Shown here in pieces: positions 54,653 to 63,676 of a stretch of 64,000 bases of DNA. The notes under the pieces were generated by a model that was given only the letters and a program-made list of their open reading frames with translations, did not search any database and was not told the DNA's origin. Origin of the DNA: Methyloligella sp. GL2 (GTDB lineage: Bacteria; Pseudomonadota; Alphaproteobacteria; Rhizobiales; Methyloligellaceae). The DNA is taken from NCBI RefSeq assembly GCF_013341275.1, contig NZ_CP054476.1:682001-746000 (forward strand), in the 5' to 3' direction. Position numbers and translations under genes: made by a program. Within the stretch, counting starts at the first letter, position 1. The number at the start of each line of letters is the position of its first letter.

Positions 54653-55474
54653 ATGACGGTCAGCGAAGCAGATTCCGGCGGCGAGATTGCGGAGCAGGCT
54701 CTGCCGCAAGCCGCCGCTGCGTCCCCGCTCCGTTTTGGTGCGGCATGGCTGCGGCGGGTCACCGATTTTCTGCTGCCGCCGGTCTGTATCGGCTGTCGCC
54801 GGCCAGTGGATGCCCATGGCCGGCTTTGCGGCACGTGCTGGGCGAAAATCGACTTCATCGGACCTCCGATTTGCGACCGGCTGGGGATTCCGCTGCCCTT
54901 CGATACCGGGGAGACGATGCTCTCGGCGGCGGCGATCGCCGATCCACCGGCTTACGACCGGGCGCGCATCGCCGCCCGCTATTCGGGCACCATGCGTGAG
55001 CTGGTGCATAGCTTCAAATATCGCGACCGTCATGAGGGGCTGTCCCAGTTCGCCGCTTGGATGGTGCAGGCGGGGGCCGACATTCTGAACGATGCCGATC
55101 TGCTGGTGCCGGTGCCGCTGCACCGCTCGAAGCTACGGTCCAGGCGCTACAATCAGGCAGCGTTGCTTGCCGGCAACATCGGAAAAATCACAGGAATCCC
55201 AGTCGATTACGGTCTGCTTCGCCGCGTGAAGCGGACCAAGGCGCAGGTCCGGCTGACGGCGGATCAGCGGCGCAGGAACGTATCCGGCGCGTTTCGCGTT
55301 GACGAAAAACGATTGCCGAGTGCCGCTGGAAAGCACGTGGTGATCGTCGACGATGTCATAACCACAGGAGCGACGGTCGAAGCCTGCGCAAGACTGTTAC
55401 GCAAGGCCGCAAAGGGACAAGTCGATGTCCTGGCGCTTGCCCGGGCCGTGGATCCGGCGGGTTTTGTCACCTAA
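54653..55474 (+). CDS. comF: ComF-family phosphoribosyltransferase-like protein
   Basis: 273 residues. A zinc-type cysteine cluster (LLPPVCIGCRRPVDAHGRLC, GTCWAKI), then the PRTase domain with LVPVPLHRSKLRSRRYNQAA, TKAQVRLTADQRRRNVSGAF and the PRPP loop VVIVDDVITTGATVEACARL. In competent bacteria ComF helps single-strand DNA uptake; in alphaproteobacteria the role is not well defined. It precedes grxC by 102 bp on the same strand. Confidence 0.93.
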   Translation: MTVSEADSGGEIAEQALPQAAAASPLRFGAAWLRRVTDFLLPPVCIGCRRPVDAHGRLCGTCWAKIDFIGPPICDRLGIPLPFDTGETMLSAAAIADPPAYDRARIAARYSGTMRELVHSFKYRDRHEGLSQFAAWMVQAGADILNDADLLVPVPLHRSKLRSRRYNQAALLAGNIGKITGIPVDYGLLRRVKRTKAQVRLTADQRRRNVSGAFRVDEKRLPSAAGKHVVIVDDVITTGATVEACARLLRKAAKGQVDVLALARAVDPAGFVT

Positions 55475-55576
55475 GGCCGGCGTGGACGGGATCCTTGTCT
55501 CACTGGGGGCACTCGCCTATTTCGTAAGGAAGCCTTGTGTCACAAAGCTCGCTTTTCGGGCGTTGGGAATAGATGA

Positions 55577-55879
55577 ATGTCGCGTATCACTCTTTATACC
55601 ACTCAGCTCTGCGGCTATTGCCGGGCGGCGAAGCAGCTCTTGATGAGCAAAGGTCTGGAGTTCGAGGAGATCGCCGTCGATTGGGACCCGGATCTGCGCC
55701 AAGAGATGATGAGCCGCGCCTCGGGCAGTCATACGGTTCCCCAGATCTTCTTCGGTGACCTGCATATCGGGGGCTATCAGGATTTGGCCGCGCTCGACCG
55801 TGCTGGCAAGCTGGACGCCACGCTTGCCGGCGCCGAGGAGATGGAGCCGATGAGCGCGGAGGCGGCGTCGAAAGCATGA
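55577..55879 (+). CDS. grxC: Glutaredoxin 3
   Basis: 100 residues, dithiol glutaredoxin: SRITLYTTQLCGYCRAAKQL with active-site CGYC, DPDLRQEMMSRASGSHTVPQ (cis-Pro TVP) and IFFGDLHIGGYQDLAALDRA. Reduces disulfides with glutathione. The Gly in the CGYC centre differs from the usual CPYC, which may change redox potential. Its stop overlaps the ATG of the amidase gene (ATGA at 55876-55879). Confidence 0.96.
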   Translation: MSRITLYTTQLCGYCRAAKQLLMSKGLEFEEIAVDWDPDLRQEMMSRASGSHTVPQIFFGDLHIGGYQDLAALDRAGKLDATLAGAEEMEPMSAEAASKA

Positions 55880-56751
55880 GCGCAGCGGCGCCGGGGCGGT
55901 TCCGGGCAGGTTTGGTTCAGCTTCGGTCGGGGCGGTCAATCGCGCCCAATCTGGAGATCGCCGAGACGCTGATCGCCGAGGCGGCGAAAGCCGGGGCAAG
56001 CTATATCCAGACCCCTGAGAACACGGCGCTGATGGAGCTTGAGCCAGAGCTTGCCCTGGCGCAAGCGGCGCCGGAAGCCGACAGCGTTCCGCTGGCCCGG
56101 CTGCGTGAGCTGGCGGCAAGCTTAAACATCTGGCTGCATGTCGGCTCGCTGGCGGTGAAGCTGGCGCCGGACAGGCTCGCCAACCGCTCCTTCCTGATCG
56201 CGCCGGATGGTTCGATCGTCGCGCGCTACGACAAGATCCACATGTTCGACGTCGATCTGCCCGATGGCGATGTCTACCGGGAATCGGCGACCTATCAGCC
56301 GGGCAGCCGCGCGGTGCTGGCCGATCTGCCCTGGGGGCGGCTTGGGCTTTCCATCTGTTACGATCTGCGCTTCGCGGCGCTCTACCGGGCGCTTGCCGAA
56401 GCCGGCGCCACGTTGCTCACCGTTCCCGCCGCGTTCACGCGCCAGACCGGCGAAGCCCATTGGAAGGTGCTGCTTCGGGCGCGGGCGATCGAGACCGGCT
56501 GCTTCGTGATGGCCGCGGCGCAAGGCGGGGTGCATGAGAACGGCCGGGCCACTTACGGCCACAGCATGATCGTCTCGCCCTGGGGCGAGGTGCTGGCGGA
56601 AGCCGGCGAAGATCCGCAATTCATCCTTGCCGATATCGATCCGGCGCAGTGCCAAGAGGTGCGTGGACGCCTGCCGGCGCTGTCCCATGGCCGGGCTTTC
56701 GAGATCGAGATGCCGGCGCCGGCTGATTCGAAGGTGACGGCGGCGGTCTAA
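55876..56751 (+). CDS. Carbon-nitrogen hydrolase (nitrilase superfamily, Nit1/Nit2-like)
   Basis: 291 residues with the nitrilase triad: Glu in SYIQTPENTALMELEPELAL, Lys in ARYDKIHMFDVDLP and Cys in LGLSICYDLRFAALYRALAE. The sequence around HMFDVDLPDGDVYRESATYQ is typical of the Nit-type omega-amidases/deaminated glutathione amidases, which suits its overlap with glutaredoxin. Exact substrate is inferred. It converges with ubiG, the stops overlapping. Confidence 0.94.
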   Translation: MSAAAPGRFRAGLVQLRSGRSIAPNLEIAETLIAEAAKAGASYIQTPENTALMELEPELALAQAAPEADSVPLARLRELAASLNIWLHVGSLAVKLAPDRLANRSFLIAPDGSIVARYDKIHMFDVDLPDGDVYRESATYQPGSRAVLADLPWGRLGLSICYDLRFAALYRALAEAGATLLTVPAAFTRQTGEAHWKVLLRARAIETGCFVMAAAQGGVHENGRATYGHSMIVSPWGEVLAEAGEDPQFILADIDPAQCQEVRGRLPALSHGRAFEIEMPAPADSKVTAAV

Positions 56752-57494
56752 GCCGGCTTCGCGGCAGCGGCGAAATAGTTCACATCGCTATCGGAGGAAA
56801 GCCGCCACTGATCGGCGAGTGGGTTGTAGACCATGCCGGTCACGTCCTGTGGCTTGAGATTGGCGGCGCGAAAGGCGGCGTTCAGCTCGCCGGTGGTGAC
56901 GAAGCGGTCCCATTGATGGGTGCCGGCGGGGACCCAGCGGAGCAGATATTCCGCCGCGACGATGGCCAGCGCATAGGATTTCAGGGTGCGGTTGATGGTG
57001 GAGGCGATCATCACGCCGCCCGGCTTGACCAGCGTACTGAGGGTGGCAATGAAGGCCGGAACGTCGTGGACATGCTCCACCACCTCCAGAGCCAGCACGG
57101 CATCGAATTGCTCGCCCCGTTCGGCAAGTGTTTCGGCGGTGGTCGCCCGGTAGTCGATATCGAGGCCGGCGCCTGCCGCATGAGCCTTGGCGACCTGGAT
57201 GGTCTCTTCGGCCGGATCGATACCGGTGACGGAGGCGCCGAGACGCCGGAGCGGTTCGCAGACCAGCCCGCCGCCGCAGCCGATATCGAGGATCGAGAGC
57301 CCTTCCAGGCTGCCGCCCTGGCTGGCGTCGCGCTTGAACGCTTCGGTGAGCCGGTCGCGGATATAGGTGAGCCGCAAGGGATTGATCTGATGCAAGGGGC
57401 GGAACGGTCCGTTCAGATCCCACCAGCTGTCGGCAATCTCGGCAAAGCGGCGCACCTCTTCGGGATCGAGATTGGCCGTTTCCGGCTGTTGCAT
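56748..57494 (-). CDS. ubiG: Ubiquinone biosynthesis O-methyltransferase
   Basis: Carries out both O-methylations of ubiquinone synthesis. 248 residues from ATG 57494, chosen because GAGGAG lies 9 nt upstream; in-frame ATG 57515 and GTG 57554 are less favoured. ADSWWDLNGPFRPLHQINPL is the UbiG signature, followed by SILDIGCGGGLVCEPLRRLG (SAM motif I), VVEHVHDVPAFIATLSTLVK and RWVPAGTHQWDRFVTTGELN. Confidence 0.96.
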   Translation of the reverse strand: MQQPETANLDPEEVRRFAEIADSWWDLNGPFRPLHQINPLRLTYIRDRLTEAFKRDASQGGSLEGLSILDIGCGGGLVCEPLRRLGASVTGIDPAEETIQVAKAHAAGAGLDIDYRATTAETLAERGEQFDAVLALEVVEHVHDVPAFIATLSTLVKPGGVMIASTINRTLKSYALAIVAAEYLLRWVPAGTHQWDRFVTTGELNAAFRAANLKPQDVTGMVYNPLADQWRLSSDSDVNYFAAAAKPA

Positions 57495-57693
57495 GATTTT
57501 CCGCTCCTCGGACATGGGGGCATTGGCGTCTTGCAGCGCGGCTATGTCAAGCACGAGACGTTTGCGTTTTGTTGCGGGGTTTGCCGTAAGCCACTATGAA
57601 GACTTTCATTCCGGGCCGGGCTGAGACGCGCCGGCCCTTTGATTTGCGTGGGCGAGAGGCGCGGGCGTGATGCTGCGCGGCCCGGGAGGGGCA

Positions 57694-58980
57694 ATGGCCC
57701 TGTTGGTATTGAAGTTCGGCGGCACATCCGTCGCCGATATTGAGAGAATTCGGAATGCGGCCGCCCATATCCGGCGGGAGGTCCAGGCTGGGCATTCTTG
57801 CGCGGTGGTGGTCTCGGCCATGGCCGGGCAGACCAATCAGCTGATCTCGTGGGTCGAGGAGGCGCATCGTTCGGGCGGTTCGGAACCGGCAAACGGCGAG
57901 GGCGTCGATTACGACACCTGCGAATACGATGCGGTGGTCTCCTCGGGCGAGCAGGTGACCGCCGGCCTCATGGCGCTGGTGCTGCAATCCTACGGGGTCA
58001 AGGCGCGCTCCTGGCAGGGCTGGCAGGTGCCGGTGCTGACCGACACGGCGCACCGTTCGGCGCGCATCACCGGGATCGAGATCGACGCGCTGAAAGAGAG
58101 CGTGCTCGGCGGCCAGGTCGCGGTGGTGGCGGGCTTCCAGGGCATTGCCCCCGACAAGCGTATCGCCACGCTGGGCCGGGGCGGATCGGACACATCCGCG
58201 GTGGCGCTCGCCGCGGCGCTTCACGCCGATCGCTGCGATATCTATACCGATGTGGACGGGGTCTACACCACCGATCCGCGTATCGTGCCCCAGGCGCAGC
58301 GTCTGGACCGGATTTCGTACGAAGAAATGCTAGAAATGGCGTCGCAAGGCGCCAAGGTGCTGCAAACGCGCTCGGTGGAGCTCGCCATGCAGCGGAACGT
58401 GCCGGTTCTGGTGCGGTCGAGCTTCGACACGCCGGATATCGACGTGATGGCCGATCCAGCGGAGCTGGGCACGCTGGTTTGCGACGAGGAAGAGATCGTG
58501 GAGCAAAGGATCGTTAGCGGCATCGCTTATGCGCCGGACGAGGCGAAGGTCACGCTGTTGAAGGTGGCCGACAAGCCGGGCGTGGCGGCGAGCGTGTTCG
58601 GGCCTCTCGCCGAGGCCAATATCAACGTCGATATGATCGTCCAGAACGTCTCCGAGGATGGGCGTTATACCGACCTCACCTTCACGGTGCAGAGCGCCGA
58701 CCTGGAGCGGGCCCTCGATGTGCTACGCTCCAAGCGCGAGGAGATCGGCTATGGCGATCTCAACGGTTCGACCAATGTGGCCAAAGTTTCGGCCATTGGC
58801 GTCGGTATGCGCAGCCATGCCGGCGTCGCGGCGCAGATGTTCCACGCGCTGTCGGAGAAGGGCATCAATATCGAGGCGATTTCCACCTCGGAGATTAAGA
58901 TCAGCATCCTGATCGATGCGGCCTATGCAGAGCTCGCGGTACGGACTTTGCATTCCCTTTTCGGGTTGGACAGCCGCTAG
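57694..58980 (+). CDS. lysC: Aspartate kinase
   Basis: First step of the aspartate family pathway (Lys, Met, Thr). 428 residues from ATG 57694 (GGGAGG just upstream). LLVLKFGGTSVADIERIRNA, SSGEQVTAGLMALVLQSYGV, TLGRGGSDTSAVALAAALHA and DVDGVYTTDPRIVPQAQRLD form the kinase. Two C-terminal ACT domains (TLLKVADKPGVAASVFGPLA, SAIGVGMRSHAGVAAQMFHA, INIEAISTSEIKISILI) give feedback control by end-product amino acids. Upstream of ptsP on the same strand. Confidence 0.97.
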   Translation: MALLVLKFGGTSVADIERIRNAAAHIRREVQAGHSCAVVVSAMAGQTNQLISWVEEAHRSGGSEPANGEGVDYDTCEYDAVVSSGEQVTAGLMALVLQSYGVKARSWQGWQVPVLTDTAHRSARITGIEIDALKESVLGGQVAVVAGFQGIAPDKRIATLGRGGSDTSAVALAAALHADRCDIYTDVDGVYTTDPRIVPQAQRLDRISYEEMLEMASQGAKVLQTRSVELAMQRNVPVLVRSSFDTPDIDVMADPAELGTLVCDEEEIVEQRIVSGIAYAPDEAKVTLLKVADKPGVAASVFGPLAEANINVDMIVQNVSEDGRYTDLTFTVQSADLERALDVLRSKREEIGYGDLNGSTNVAKVSAIGVGMRSHAGVAAQMFHALSEKGINIEAISTSEIKISILIDAAYAELAVRTLHSLFGLDSR

Positions 58981-59053
58981 TCAGACCCTTTCGGCCTATA
59001 ATTGCTCGGAAGGTCGACATCGCGGCTCGAAAGGCCGGCGAGGAAAAATTGTT

Positions 59054-61312
59054 ATGGCGATTTCAGTGAGCGCACCACGACAGCTGCTCCGCCGCCTGCG
59101 CGAGGTCATGGCGGAGCAGGAGAGCACGCAGGTCCGGCTCAACAAGGTCGTGGTGCTGATCGCCTCCAACATGGTCGCCGAGGTGTGCTCGCTGTATTTG
59201 CGCCGGCGTGACGATTCGCTGGAGCTGGTCGCCACGGAAGGCCTCGCCGCCAAGGCGGTGCACAATACCCATCTGAAGCGCGGGGAAGGTCTGGTCGGTC
59301 TGATCGCCGAAGAGGCGGAGGCGATGCAGTTTCCCGACGCGCAGAGCCATCCGGCCTTCTCCTACCGGCCTGAGACGGGGGAAGAGATCTATCATTCCTT
59401 CGTCGGCGTGCCGGTGTTGCGCGGGGGCGACGCGATCGGCGTCTTGACGGTGCAGAACCGCACCCACCGGCAATATACCGACGAAGAGGTCGAGGCGCTG
59501 CAGACCACGGCGATGGTGATCGCCGAGATGCTGTCCTCGGGTGAGTTCTTCGGACCGGAAGGCGTGCCGTCGGGGGCGCGGGACGAGCCGCTTCGCTACG
59601 AGGTGATGCGGCTCGCCGAGGGCGTGGCGCTGGGCCATGCGGTGCTGCACGAGCCGCCGGTGCTGGTGACCAAGCTGATCGCCGAGGATGTGGAGCTGGA
59701 GCAGCGGCGTCTGGCACAGGCCATCGACGAGCTCACCGGCATGATCGATGCGATGCTGGAGCGGGGCGATATGGCCCGGGCCGGGGAGCATCGCGAGGTG
59801 CTGGAGGCTTTCCGCATGTTCGCCGACGACCGCGGCTGGCGGCGGCGGCTGGAAGAGGCGCTGCAGACCGGCCTTACGGCGGAGGCGGCGGTGCAGCGCG
59901 TGCGCAACGATACCCGGGCGCGGATGATGCGCCAGACCGACGCCCATTCCCGCGACCGGCTGCACGATATCGACGATCTTTCCAATCGGCTGCTGCGGCT
60001 GCTTTCCGGCGGCGCCGGGACGGCGGCTTCGGGCAGTCTGCCGAGCGATGCGATTCTGATCGCGCGCACCATGGGGGCGGCGGAGCTGCTCGATTACGAC
60101 CGCGAGAAGCTGCGCGGCCTGGTGCTGGTGGAAGGCGGCGCGAGCAGCCATGTGGCGATCGTGGCGCGTGCCCTCGGGATTGCCGCGGTGAGCCAGGCCA
60201 AGGGCATTCTGGAGAATATCGAGGCCGGCGACGCGGTCATCGTCGATGCCGATGCCGGCGAATTGCATGTCCGGCCGACGCCCGAGGTGGTGGCGGCCTA
60301 TTCCGACAAGGTGCGGTTCCGGGCAAGGCGCCAGGCGCAATACGCCGCTTTGCGCTCGGTCCCGGCGGTGACGCTGGATGAGGTGAAGATCGATCTTAGG
60401 ATCAATGCCGGGCTGTTGTTCGATCTGCCGCATCTGGAGGAATCCGGCGCCGACGGGATCGGCCTGTTCCGCACCGAGCTGCAATTCATGATTTCCTCGA
60501 CCTTCCCGCGGCTCGATCAGCAGACGCGGATGTACAAGTCGATTTTCGATGCGGCGGGCAATAAGCCGGTGGTGTTCCGCACCCTGGATGTCGGCGGCGA
60601 TAAGGTGCTGCCCTATTTCCGGGCCGAGAAGGAAGAGAATCCGGCGCTCGGCTGGCGCGCCATCCGCATGGCGCTGGACCGGCCGGCGCTGTTCCGCACC
60701 CAGATCCGGGCGCTGATGCGTGCGGCGTGCGGGCGGGAGCTGCGCCTGCTGCTGCCGATGATCGCCGATGTCAGCGAGCTCAGAGAGGCGCGTGCGCTGA
60801 TCGACAAGGAGGTCGCGATCTTGCGCCGCCACGGCAAGCAGGAGCCCAAGCGGTTGCTGGTCGGGGCGATGGTGGAGGTGCCGGCGCTGCTGTGGCAGCT
60901 CGACGAGGTGATGCCGCTGGTCGATTTCATCTCGGTGGGCTCGAACGATCTGATGCAGTTCATGTTCGCCGCCGATCGCGGCAACGAGAAGGTCGCGCAC
61001 CGGTTCGACAGTCTCAACCGGGCGGGCTTACGGGCGCTGCGCTCGATCGTCGAAGCGGGCGAGCGGCACCAGGTTCCGGTCACGCTTTGCGGCGAGATGG
61101 CGGGCACGCCGCTGGAGGCGATGGTCTTGATCGCCCTCGGATTCCGGTCCATATCGATGGCACCGGCTTCGGTTGGACCGGTCAAGGCGATGGTGCTGTC
61201 GCTCGACGTGGGAGAGGCGAGAGAGAAGCTGAATTCGCTTCTCGACGAACCGACCGCCTCGCTCCGGGACGAGTTGAGGGCGTTTGCCGCCGAAAAAGGT
61301 GTGCAAGTTTAG
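59054..61312 (+). CDS. ptsP: Phosphoenolpyruvate-protein phosphotransferase PtsP (EI-Ntr)
   Basis: First enzyme of the nitrogen-related PTS. 752 residues from ATG 59054: GAF domain (about 20-165; LVATEGLAAKAVHNTHLKRG, HSFVGVPVLRGGDAIGVLTV), an EI N-terminal domain, the phospho-His domain with VEGGASSHVAIVARALG (His366) and the PEP-binding barrel (GLFRTELQFMISSTFPRLDQ, VGSNDLMQFMFAADRGNEKV) with the catalytic Cys679 in VTLCGEMAGTP. The GAF domain senses glutamine in related proteins. No hpr or EIIA-Ntr gene is in the window. Usual order lysC-ptsP-HTH-prfA. Confidence 0.96.
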   Translation: MAISVSAPRQLLRRLREVMAEQESTQVRLNKVVVLIASNMVAEVCSLYLRRRDDSLELVATEGLAAKAVHNTHLKRGEGLVGLIAEEAEAMQFPDAQSHPAFSYRPETGEEIYHSFVGVPVLRGGDAIGVLTVQNRTHRQYTDEEVEALQTTAMVIAEMLSSGEFFGPEGVPSGARDEPLRYEVMRLAEGVALGHAVLHEPPVLVTKLIAEDVELEQRRLAQAIDELTGMIDAMLERGDMARAGEHREVLEAFRMFADDRGWRRRLEEALQTGLTAEAAVQRVRNDTRARMMRQTDAHSRDRLHDIDDLSNRLLRLLSGGAGTAASGSLPSDAILIARTMGAAELLDYDREKLRGLVLVEGGASSHVAIVARALGIAAVSQAKGILENIEAGDAVIVDADAGELHVRPTPEVVAAYSDKVRFRARRQAQYAALRSVPAVTLDEVKIDLRINAGLLFDLPHLEESGADGIGLFRTELQFMISSTFPRLDQQTRMYKSIFDAAGNKPVVFRTLDVGGDKVLPYFRAEKEENPALGWRAIRMALDRPALFRTQIRALMRAACGRELRLLLPMIADVSELREARALIDKEVAILRRHGKQEPKRLLVGAMVEVPALLWQLDEVMPLVDFISVGSNDLMQFMFAADRGNEKVAHRFDSLNRAGLRALRSIVEAGERHQVPVTLCGEMAGTPLEAMVLIALGFRSISMAPASVGPVKAMVLSLDVGEAREKLNSLLDEPTASLRDELRAFAAEKGVQV

Positions 61313-61452
61313 GTTTGTTTGAGCCCTCCTACGACGAAAAACCGCAGTTTTCCGCCATTCTCCGTGGCCGATAATGGGCAGGCAGCGCTTGCAAACTGTG
61401 GAGCGATGGGCTTGGGTAGCGGTAGTTCGCAGGAAATGGGATCGGTCTCGTT

Positions 61453-62541
61453 ATGCCGACCGGGCCTCGGTCAAAGCGGTTGTGGCCGGCGTTGTACGAT
61501 CCCAATGGGCCACGCCTGCATATTCACGGGATTAGAGAAATGCCTGCCGGCTTTGATGCTGAAGTGGCAGAGCTGTTTCGGGACTTGCGGCTGGCAAGCC
61601 AGCTGACGGAAGCAGACCTCGCGCAAAAGCTCGACACGCGTCTTGAGGTCGTCCAAGCGCTCGAGCAGGGCACGCTTTATGCCTTGCCGCCTTGGCCGGA
61701 GACCTCGCGCGTGGTCAATGCCTATGGCGAGTTTTTGGGCCTGGATGTCCGCCCCTTGCTGCGCCGGGTTTACGCTCAGGTGGAGGCCGGGGTGATCCCG
61801 CCGACGGAGAATGGATCGAGCCTGCCCGGAGCGCCAAGCGCATCGGCACAAGATTATGGCAGTTTCGGCCAGATGCCCGACGTCGAGCCGCCAAGCGGCA
61901 TGCCGGATCAGGGTGTGCCAAGCCAAGGAATACCAGACCAAGGAATTCCGGGCCAAGGAATGACGGGACAAGATATGCCAGGGCAGGGCGGATATCGGCC
62001 GCCGGAGCCGGCGCAGCCCCCGCGTCCGCAGCAGCCGGCAGCGCAGCCGCCCGGTCCGAGCATGAGACCGCCGGGCGTCCGGCCGCAAGGCGCGCCGCCG
62101 GGCGGATATCCGCAACAAGGCCAGCCGGCGCCCCGCCCGGGTCCGGGGATGCCGCCGCAAGGACGCCCGCCGCAACAGCCGGGATCGGCAGGGGCGCCGC
62201 CGCCGCAATTCCGGCCCGATATGCCACCGCCGGCCGCTGCACCGGCCGCACCGCAGCAGCAGGCGCCTTATGCTGCGCCGCCCCAGCCGGCCGCGGCAGA
62301 GGCCGCGGAGGGCAAGTCCAAGGGACCGCTTTGGCTGAAAATCTTGGTGCCGATCGCCATCTTGCTTGCACTGATCTTGGTGTTGTGGCTGTTGTTCAGC
62401 CAGATCGGCGGTCTGTTCGGCCCGTCGGCGCCTTCGCAGCCGCAAGGTCAGGCGGAGCAATCCGACGACACTGCGCCGCTCGATCCGGACGATCCGCGCA
62501 ACCGGAAGGAAGACCGCCTTCCGACGCCCAACCAATTCTAG
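61453..62541 (+). CDS. RodZ-like HTH membrane protein with Pro/Gln-rich linker
   Basis: 362 residues. An N-terminal helix-turn-helix of the Xre/RodZ kind (about 35-110; LFRDLRLASQLTEADLAQKL, VVNAYGEFLGLDVRPLLRRV). Residues 150-180 hold tandem P-x-Q-G-[IVM] pentapeptides (PDQGVPSQGIPDQGIPGQGM), then a Pro/Gln/Ala-rich linker to 285, one membrane helix (about 292-318) and a short acidic tail outside. Orientation (HTH in the cytoplasm, helix near the end) is like RodZ, but there is no periplasmic beta domain. It sits between ptsP and prfA, a conserved place in the order. Role unknown; envelope or cell-shape link is a guess. Confidence 0.86.
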   Translation: MPTGPRSKRLWPALYDPNGPRLHIHGIREMPAGFDAEVAELFRDLRLASQLTEADLAQKLDTRLEVVQALEQGTLYALPPWPETSRVVNAYGEFLGLDVRPLLRRVYAQVEAGVIPPTENGSSLPGAPSASAQDYGSFGQMPDVEPPSGMPDQGVPSQGIPDQGIPGQGMTGQDMPGQGGYRPPEPAQPPRPQQPAAQPPGPSMRPPGVRPQGAPPGGYPQQGQPAPRPGPGMPPQGRPPQQPGSAGAPPPQFRPDMPPPAAAPAAPQQQAPYAAPPQPAAAEAAEGKSKGPLWLKILVPIAILLALILVLWLLFSQIGGLFGPSAPSQPQGQAEQSDDTAPLDPDDPRNRKEDRLPTPNQF

Positions 62542-62559
62542 CCGCTAAGGCGTTTTCTC

Positions 62560-63672
62560 GTGAGTACGATACCGACCGATAAGCTGGATAGGCTCGTCTC
62601 CCGTTGGGAGAGCATCCAGTCCACTCTTGCCTCCGCTCCCGATCAGGAGATTTTCGTGCGCCTGTCGCGCGAGTTCGCCGAGCTCGATCCGATCGTGGCG
62701 ACGATCAGCGAACTGCGCGCCGCGCAGAAGGAGCTGGGCGATCTCAATCAGCTGATCGAAGATCCGGACTCCGATGCGGAGATGGCGGAGATGGCGCGCG
62801 AGGAGGCGTCGGAGCTGGAGCCGAAGCTGGAGGAGCTGGAGCATAAGCTCAAGGTGCAGCTTCTGCCGAAGGATGCCGCCGACGAGAAGGATGCGATCCT
62901 GGAAGTGCGCGCCGGCACGGGCGGCGAAGAGGCGGCGCTGTTCGCCGGCGACCTGTTCCGCATGTATCAGCGCTATGCCGACAAGCAGGGCTGGAAGGTG
63001 CAGATCATGTCGGCGTCCGAATCGGCGACCGGCGGCTACAAGGAAGTGATCGCCGGCATCTCGGGCAAGGGCGTGTTCTCCCGGCTGAAATTCGAATCCG
63101 GTGTGCACCGGGTGCAGCGCGTGCCGGAGACCGAAACTCAAGGCCGTATCCATACTTCGGCGGCGACGGTGGCGGTGCTGCCGGAGGCCGAGGATGTCGA
63201 CGTCGCTATCGAAGACAAGGATCTGCGCATCGACGTGTTCCGGGCCAGCGGGCCGGGCGGCCAGTCGGTGAACACCACGGATAGTGCGGTGCGCATCACG
63301 CATATCCCGAGCGGCATCGTGGTGATCCAGCAGGACGAGAAATCCCAGCACAAGAACAAGGCCAAGGCCATGAAGGTGCTGCGCGCGCGGCTGTATGAGG
63401 CGGAGCGCATGAAGCTGGAATCGGAACGCGCGGCCAATCGCAAGAGCCAGATCGGTTCGGGCGACCGTTCGCAGCGCATCCGCACCTATAACTTCCCGCA
63501 AGGCCGGGTCACCGATCACCGTATCGGGCTGACCTTGCATAAGCTCGATCTGGTGCTGCAGGGCGAAGCGCTGGACGAGATCGTCGATGCGCTGATTACC
63601 GAGCATCAAGCCAACCAGCTCTCCGAAATGCAGGACGAGCTGGCGCAGCCCGAACATGCCGTCGAGGGCTGA
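62560..63672 (+). CDS. prfA: Peptide chain release factor 1
   Basis: Terminates translation at UAA and UAG. 370 residues from GTG 62560. Stop-codon recognition region [18 protein letters not shown] with a P-E-T tripeptide, and the catalytic [18 protein letters not shown] with GGQ at 233-235, exactly the E. coli position. Length is normal. It is followed 4 bp later by prmC, whose product methylates the Gln of GGQ. Confidence 0.97.
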   Translation: MSTIPTDKLDRLVSRWESIQSTLASAPDQEIFVRLSREFAELDPIVATISELRAAQKELGDLNQLIEDPDSDAEMAEMAREEASELEPKLEELEHKLKVQLLPKDAADEKDAILEVRAGTGGEEAALFAGDLFRMYQRYADKQGWKVQIMSASESATGGYKEVIAGISGKGVFSRLKFESGVHRVQRVPETETQGRIHTSAATVAVLPEAEDVDVAIEDKDLRIDVFRASGPGGQSVNTTDSAVRITHIPSGIVVIQQDEKSQHKNKAKAMKVLRARLYEAERMKLESERAANRKSQIGSGDRSQRIRTYNFPQGRVTDHRIGLTLHKLDLVLQGEALDEIVDALITEHQANQLSEMQDELAQPEHAVEG

Positions 63673-63676
63673 GACC

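Noticed and set aside
57596..57670. 24-codon frame plus GGGCCGG/CCGGCCC hairpin just before lysC, as a possible leader-peptide attenuator
   Set aside because: No Lys/Thr/Met codon run, no good ribosome site, and the T-rich stretch after the stem is short; not enough to claim attenuation.
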